Below, one piece after another: positions 60,483 through 64,000 of a stretch of 64,000 nucleotides of DNA; the stretch's first letter is position 1; each line of letters starts with the position of its first letter. Made by a program: the position numbers and the translations under genes. The notes below the pieces were generated by a model, which worked only from the letters and a program-made list of their open reading frames with translations, searched no databases and was not told the DNA's origin. This DNA is from Pseudomonas sp. Irchel s3h14 (GTDB lineage: Bacteria; Pseudomonadota; Gammaproteobacteria; Pseudomonadales; Pseudomonadaceae), in assembly GCF_900187425.1 (NCBI RefSeq), contig NZ_FYDJ01000020.1, positions 1 to 64,000 on the forward strand, written 5' to 3'.

Positions 60483-60519
60483 AAAAAAATGCCCGTGTCC
60501 TTGGACACGGGCATTTTTT
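60483..60519. terminator. Bidirectional rho-independent terminator
   Basis: A perfect stem ATGCCCGTGTCC / GGACACGGGCAT with a TT loop, flanked by an A run on the left and a T run on the right. It ends ppnP and the convergent MOSC gene. Confidence 0.93.
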
Positions 60520-60531
60520 ATTCTGATTGTC

Positions 60532-61338
60532 TTATTCCAGAATCGTCACCGGCATGCCGACTTCAAGTTGACCATTGCTGTCGTTGACCAGGTTCTGTCC
60601 GAACATCGCACCATCGGCCTCGGCACGGTATTTTTGCAACGTGGCCAGAGGTTCGCGATCTTCGCTGCGCTCGCCGGTTTGCGGGTCGATGGTGGTCAGA
60701 ATGCAGCGTGAACACGACTTGACCACGCGGAACTCGACATCGCCGATGCGGATACGCTTCCAGCCATCCTCGGCATACGCTTCGCTGCCCTCGATCACCA
60801 GATTCGGCCGAAAGCGCAGCATTTCCAGCGGGCGGCCGACTTTTTGCGACAAGTCCTCCAGGGAGGCCTGTCCGATCAGCAACAGCGGAAAACCATCGGC
60901 GAAGGCCACCTGATCATCGTCCTTGCCATAGCCGGCCTGGGTGGTCCGTGCACGATCAAGGGGCACTTGCACCAGGCGAGTCGGTTTGCCAATGAACTCA
61001 CTGACCCAGGCACCCGCCTCGTCACCGGCATCCGGCACACGCAGCGTATCGCGCCAAATGGTCACGCCACGCAGTTCCGCGTCGCTGGCAGGCAAGGCGA
61101 TATCGATCGGTGAGCGGCCCGGCGCACTGAGGGTCAAGCCCCCGTCGGCATTCCACAACGCCGACAGCTGACTCATCTGCGCCACCGCACGCTGGGTCAG
61201 AAAGCGCCCGCTGGCTTCGTCCACCAGCATCCAGCGTCGATCACCGTCCAGGCCCAGCTTGTCGAGGCTGGCCTGCTGCAGGATCTCGCCCTTGCCGGAT
61301 TTCAACGGATAACGATACAGCGCGCTCAGACGCAACAT
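60532..61338 (-). CDS. MOSC-domain molybdenum-cofactor protein, YcbX-like
   Basis: 268 residues from MLRLSALYRYPLKSGKGE (GGGAG before the ATG). N-terminal MOSC beta-barrel domain (about 1-115) and MOSC domain with the Mo-ligand cysteine region VKSCSRCILTTIDPQTGE. It matches YcbX/mARC reductases of N-hydroxylated compounds but lacks the C-terminal [2Fe-2S] domain of E. coli YcbX. An electron donor would be separate. Confidence 0.87.
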   Translation of the reverse strand: MLRLSALYRYPLKSGKGEILQQASLDKLGLDGDRRWMLVDEASGRFLTQRAVAQMSQLSALWNADGGLTLSAPGRSPIDIALPASDAELRGVTIWRDTLRVPDAGDEAGAWVSEFIGKPTRLVQVPLDRARTTQAGYGKDDDQVAFADGFPLLLIGQASLEDLSQKVGRPLEMLRFRPNLVIEGSEAYAEDGWKRIRIGDVEFRVVKSCSRCILTTIDPQTGERSEDREPLATLQKYRAEADGAMFGQNLVNDSNGQLEVGMPVTILE

Positions 61339-61434
61339 GGCCAGCTCCCTGGTGGACAAAAACGCCACCCTATACGAGCTTGATCGCCGAATCAAAGCCT
61401 CTGTGGCGGGGCTTGCCCGCTTTACATGCCCATT

Positions 61435-62370
61435 TCAGGCCGGAACTGCGTCCAGCATCAGACGCTGGCGCACCACATCGATGAGTTTGTCCGGCTGGAA
61501 TTTGGAGAGGAAGTTGTCGCAGCCGACCTTCTTCACCATCGAGTCGTTGAAGCTGCCGGACAACGAGGTATGCAGAACCACATAGAGGCCACGCAGACGT
61601 GGGTCATTGCGGATTTCCGTGGTGAGGCGATAGCCGTCCATTTCCGGCATTTCCGCGTCGGTGAAGACCATCAGCAGTTTGTCGGTCATGTTCACACCGG
61701 TATCGGCCCAGGCCTTGAGCATGTTCAGTGCCTTCAAGCCATCGGTGGCGATGTGCATCTTCACGCCCAACTGACCCAGGGTGTCACGCAATTGCGACAG
61801 GGCCACGTTCGAGTCGTCCACCAGCAGCACTTCACGGCCACGGGCACGTTCCAGAACCGGATCGTCGAGTTTGTCGCGCGAGACCTTGGCGTTGTACGGG
61901 ACGATTTCCGCCAGGACTTTTTCGACGTCGATGATTTCCACCAACTGATCGTCGACCTTGCTGATGGCCGTCAGGTAATGCTGACGACCGGCACTGGCCG
62001 GCGGCGGCAGAATGGCTTCCCAGTTCATGTTGACGATACGGTCCACACCACCGACCAGGAACGCCTGCACCGAACGGTTGTACTCGGTGACGATGATCGT
62101 ACTGGTCGGGCTTGGCACCAGCGGGCGCATGCCGATGGCCTGGGACAGGTCGATCACCGGCAGGGTCTGGCCACGCAGATTAACCACGCCGCAGACAAAC
62201 GGATGACGCTGGGGCATCAGGGTCAGCTTCGGCAGTTGCAGCACTTCCTGCACTTTGAAGACGTTGATCGCGAACAATTGACGTCCGGCCAGCCGGAACA
62301 TGAGAATTTCCAGGCGATTCTCACCCACCAGTTGCGTGCGTTGGTCTACCGTGTCGAGAATGCCGGCCAT
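61435..62370 (-). CDS. cheV: Chemotaxis coupling protein CheV
   Basis: 311 residues from MAGILDTVDQRTQ, with AGGAG and a 6-base spacing; 11 more codons upstream are open but lack a site. CheW-like domain (about 20-170) with GVVNLRGQTLPVIDL; receiver domain (about 180-305) with VDDSNVALS, TDAEMPEMDGYR (phospho-Asp) and Lys in FLSKFQPD. Couples receptors to CheA with feedback control. It has a FliA-type promoter 43 bases upstream. Confidence 0.93.
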   Translation of the reverse strand: MAGILDTVDQRTQLVGENRLEILMFRLAGRQLFAINVFKVQEVLQLPKLTLMPQRHPFVCGVVNLRGQTLPVIDLSQAIGMRPLVPSPTSTIIVTEYNRSVQAFLVGGVDRIVNMNWEAILPPPASAGRQHYLTAISKVDDQLVEIIDVEKVLAEIVPYNAKVSRDKLDDPVLERARGREVLLVDDSNVALSQLRDTLGQLGVKMHIATDGLKALNMLKAWADTGVNMTDKLLMVFTDAEMPEMDGYRLTTEIRNDPRLRGLYVVLHTSLSGSFNDSMVKKVGCDNFLSKFQPDKLIDVVRQRLMLDAVPA

Positions 62371-62412
62371 CAATGACTCCTGGGCTTGTTCTGATGAATT
62401 CACTAAAGGGGG

Positions 62413-62439
62413 TTATCGGCTGTTTTCGCCGGACCTTGA
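62413..62439 (-). promoter_or_regulatory. FliA (sigma28) promoter of cheV
   Basis: Reverse strand GCCGATAA, a perfect -10, preceded over 11 bases by TCAAGGTC, 5 of 8 matches to TAAAGTTT. It lies 43 bases before the cheV ATG. Confidence 0.75.
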
Positions 62440-62564
62440 CCCCCGTGTAAAATGCCATGACCAAGCATTGATGTCACATTAACATCATGCTTTACTGGCC
62501 AGGCGATTTCATCTGCCCCATTGCCTGCCGCGAGACCTTGTTTCGTTCGGTTGGTTCCCCCGTG

Positions 62565-62579
62565 TAAGGGATTCCCCTA
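62565..62579. promoter_or_regulatory. Short palindrome in a 462-bp gap
   Basis: TAAGGGATTCCCCTA has arms TA-GGG and CCC-TA. It is the only structured element I see between the cheV promoter and the gene at 62833. It could be a regulator site; no match is claimed. The remaining bases of the gap show no coding potential. Confidence 0.3.
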
Positions 62580-62832
62580 GTAGCAATCAGGCCCAACCTG
62601 ATATTCGCAATATCCAATAGCCATTAATGTGACGCCATTCTCATTGCATGAACGGAGTCAGGCTTTTGTGTGCGATCGCAGGTAAGTGGCCATCCACCCT
62701 ATCGAGTTCCCCAACCTGCAACCAGACAGGCCGGTGCGCGATCTCACGACGGCATGGCAATGCGGGGACTCTGATCGTCCCCGTCGACACACACGACATT
62801 CCCGCATTTGACATGACGTTGTGGAGATAAAC

Positions 62833-63303
62833 ATGCCGAACGATCGTAAAGAATGGGCTCACCGGCTCCCTGAGTTTCTCGTCGAAGCTGAGACACTCCT
62901 GGTTAAAACCGAGGAATGCCTGAGTCATTTGCAACTGATCAGCAATGACAAGGATGCCATCGACTGCATGCTGAGCACCCTGCTCAAACTGGCCAACAAG
63001 GCTGATGCCCTCGCTCTGGCAGCCGTTTCGGAGTTTTCGTTGCACATCCATGGTTTGCTGAGCCATGCCCAGAATCACATGGATTTACACGACCAGGCCC
63101 TGAGTGCGCTGAAAGACTGTCTGACGTTGATCGCCTGGCAACTCGAGCTTATCGATCAGAAGACCGGCCAACTCAGCCTTGATGACAGCGAACAGACATC
63201 CCTGATCGAAGCCTTCGCCTTTCAGGTCGGACAAAGTCAGTTTCAGCCCCCCGCTAATTCCAAACCGTTCACACTCGTTTCCTTTGCAGGTCGGCAAGCC
63301 TGA
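62833..63303 (+). CDS. Unknown helical protein, possibly Hpt-like
   Basis: 156 residues with GGAGATAAAC before the ATG; four codons upstream are in frame (GTG). It appears almost entirely helical, with long amphipathic stretches (ETLLVKTEECLSHLQLISN, MLSTLLKLANKADALALAAV) and FSLHIHGLLSHAQNH in the middle, which resembles the bundle of histidine phosphotransfer domains, but the invariant HxxKG is absent. I do not recognise the family. The next gene is a HisKA_3 kinase, so a link to that signal path is possible. Confidence 0.7.
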   Translation: MPNDRKEWAHRLPEFLVEAETLLVKTEECLSHLQLISNDKDAIDCMLSTLLKLANKADALALAAVSEFSLHIHGLLSHAQNHMDLHDQALSALKDCLTLIAWQLELIDQKTGQLSLDDSEQTSLIEAFAFQVGQSQFQPPANSKPFTLVSFAGRQA

Positions 63304-63645
63304 ATTATCGGGCCTCTATGCCGTGCTGCGAATTTTTATTGCCATGACTACCCCTCTAACTTTAGCGGGCCCATGTCGCAATTGAATATTCCATACCTGC
63401 TAACGACAACTCGAAACAAATAAACCATTCTTGCCATCCAACTTTTTCCATTATGGAACTGCTGTCCATAAACGCTTATTTCCTGACTCTGCAGACCTAT
63501 ATACCAAACGCGACCAACGGTATCTTAAGTGGTATTATGCCGCCCATTAGTTGACGTCAATTAATGGCAGAGTGACTCCAGACAGAGACCCGTCATCCAC
63601 GATGCCCGGTCTTCCCGCAGCGAACATCCATTGGCTCCATCCGCT
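63304..63645. other. Intergenic region, no gene seen
   Basis: 342 bases of AT-rich, non-coding sequence. The only structure noted is the 24-bp palindrome at 63544. No terminator with a T run is apparent after the gene at 62833. Confidence 0.5.
63544..63567. promoter_or_regulatory. 24-bp near-perfect palindrome before the sensor kinase
   Basis: Centre TTGACGTCAA (perfect palindrome, 10 bp) with arms CCATTA and TAATGG one base out on each side; only one pair mismatches. It lies 79 bases before the kinase ATG. Too AT-rich and short-looped to be a terminator; a dimeric regulator site is the simplest reading. Confidence 0.55.
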
Positions 63646-64000
63646 ATGTACGCCAGCCTCAAGTCGATCACCCTAAAGCCACCCTCCCGAAAAAACGCGC
63701 GTCTGGTCATGCTTGTGTTGTGTACCTGCTCGGCGCTTGGCTGCCTGCTGATTTATAGCCAGTCCGCTCCCCTGCCGCTGAGTCTGCTGGTACTCAATAT
63801 TGCGGCATTGACCTGCGTCTGGGTGCAGTATTGTCTTTCGCGCAAGTCGATAAAGTTTCAACCCCAGGAGTTGGCTGACCGGCTGTTGGAGGTTCAGGAA
63901 AACGAACGCCACCGACTCAGTCGGGAACTGCATGACGACATCGGCCAATTGCTGACCGCGGCAAAACTTCAAAGCGACTGGCTCAAACGCCGATTGCCCG
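63646..64000 (+). CDS. Sensor histidine kinase (HisKA_3, NarX/LuxR-partner type), 5' part only
   Basis: The window end cuts the gene after 118 codons. Two hydrophobic helices (about residues 20-38 and 44-62) precede a cytoplasmic HisKA_3 H-box, RLSRELHDDIGQLLTAAKLQ, with the phosphoacceptor His. No large periplasmic domain exists between the helices. Kinases of this class pair with LuxR-type response regulators; that gene would lie beyond the edge. Signal unknown. Confidence 0.88.
   Translation, partial: MYASLKSITLKPPSRKNARLVMLVLCTCSALGCLLIYSQSAPLPLSLLVLNIAALTCVWVQYCLSRKSIKFQPQELADRLLEVQENERHRLSRELHDDIGQLLTAAKLQSDWLKRRLP

Noticed and set aside
62641..63078. A 145-codon reverse frame opposite the gene at 62833.
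   Set aside because: The forward gene has a good ribosome-binding site and protein-like helices; the reverse frame has neither.
1..64000. Prophage, integrative element or toxin/defence island.
   Set aside because: No integrase, transposase, tRNA-bounded repeats or phage structural genes were seen; all genes fit a core or common accessory Pseudomonas set.

Overview
The window comes from a fluorescent Pseudomonas, most likely of the P. fluorescens group. The evidence is a PvdL-type chromophore NRPS next to pvdS, an fpvGHJKCDEF ferri-pyoverdine operon, msu/sfn sulfonate genes, an atu acyclic terpene cluster and many Pseudomonas REP elements. No tRNA or rRNA gene, prophage, IS element or CRISPR array was seen. 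Assignments rest on motifs, gene order and family knowledge; no database search was run.

Left part (1-9000): tandem strong sigma70 promoters with GC-rich discriminators read out of the left edge and probably serve an rRNA operon outside the window. Housekeeping and transport genes follow (rhtA-like exporter, lipoprotein, TetR/SDR pair, kappa-GST-like protein, aminopeptidase P, cysteine desulfurase, LysE). Among them lies a deletion scar that joins half of an oxidoreductase gene to half of a LysR gene.

Sulfur region (9230-17515): msuE-msuD-msuC-sfnR (sulfonate desulfonation plus a sigma54 activator) and, on the other strand, sfnB-metI-metQ. Both units have an exact GG-N10-GC sigma54 promoter, so SfnR may control both. 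Between them sit a small monooxygenase gene and soxR with a SoxR box.

Iron region (18358-26700 and 34112-49272): fpvGHJKCDEF (reduction of and iron release from ferripyoverdine), mbtH, pvdH (diaminobutyrate supply), pvdL (12.98 kb), pvdS and a pvdY-like hydroxyornithine acyltransferase. PvdS-type promoters (TAAAT or TAATT, N16, CGT) lie before pvdH, mbtH, pvdL and pvdY; pvdS itself has a sigma70 promoter overlapped by a Fur-like box. A dsbRS-dsbDEG disulfide/copper-response locus and an alpha/beta hydrolase gene lie between the two pvd blocks.

Right part (49309-64000): a periplasmic solute-binding protein; atuR with atuABCDEF for acyclic terpene (citronellol/geraniol) catabolism, with paired AtuR operators but no atuG/atuH; a DEDD exonuclease, ppnP, a MOSC protein, cheV with a FliA-type promoter, an unknown helical protein and the start of a HisKA_3 sensor kinase cut by the window end.

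The most unusual items are a REP pair embedded in frame near the 5' end of fpvD, the double truncation at 4300, and a second repeat family placed exactly behind stop codons. I did not find convincing evidence for a wholly new multi-gene system.
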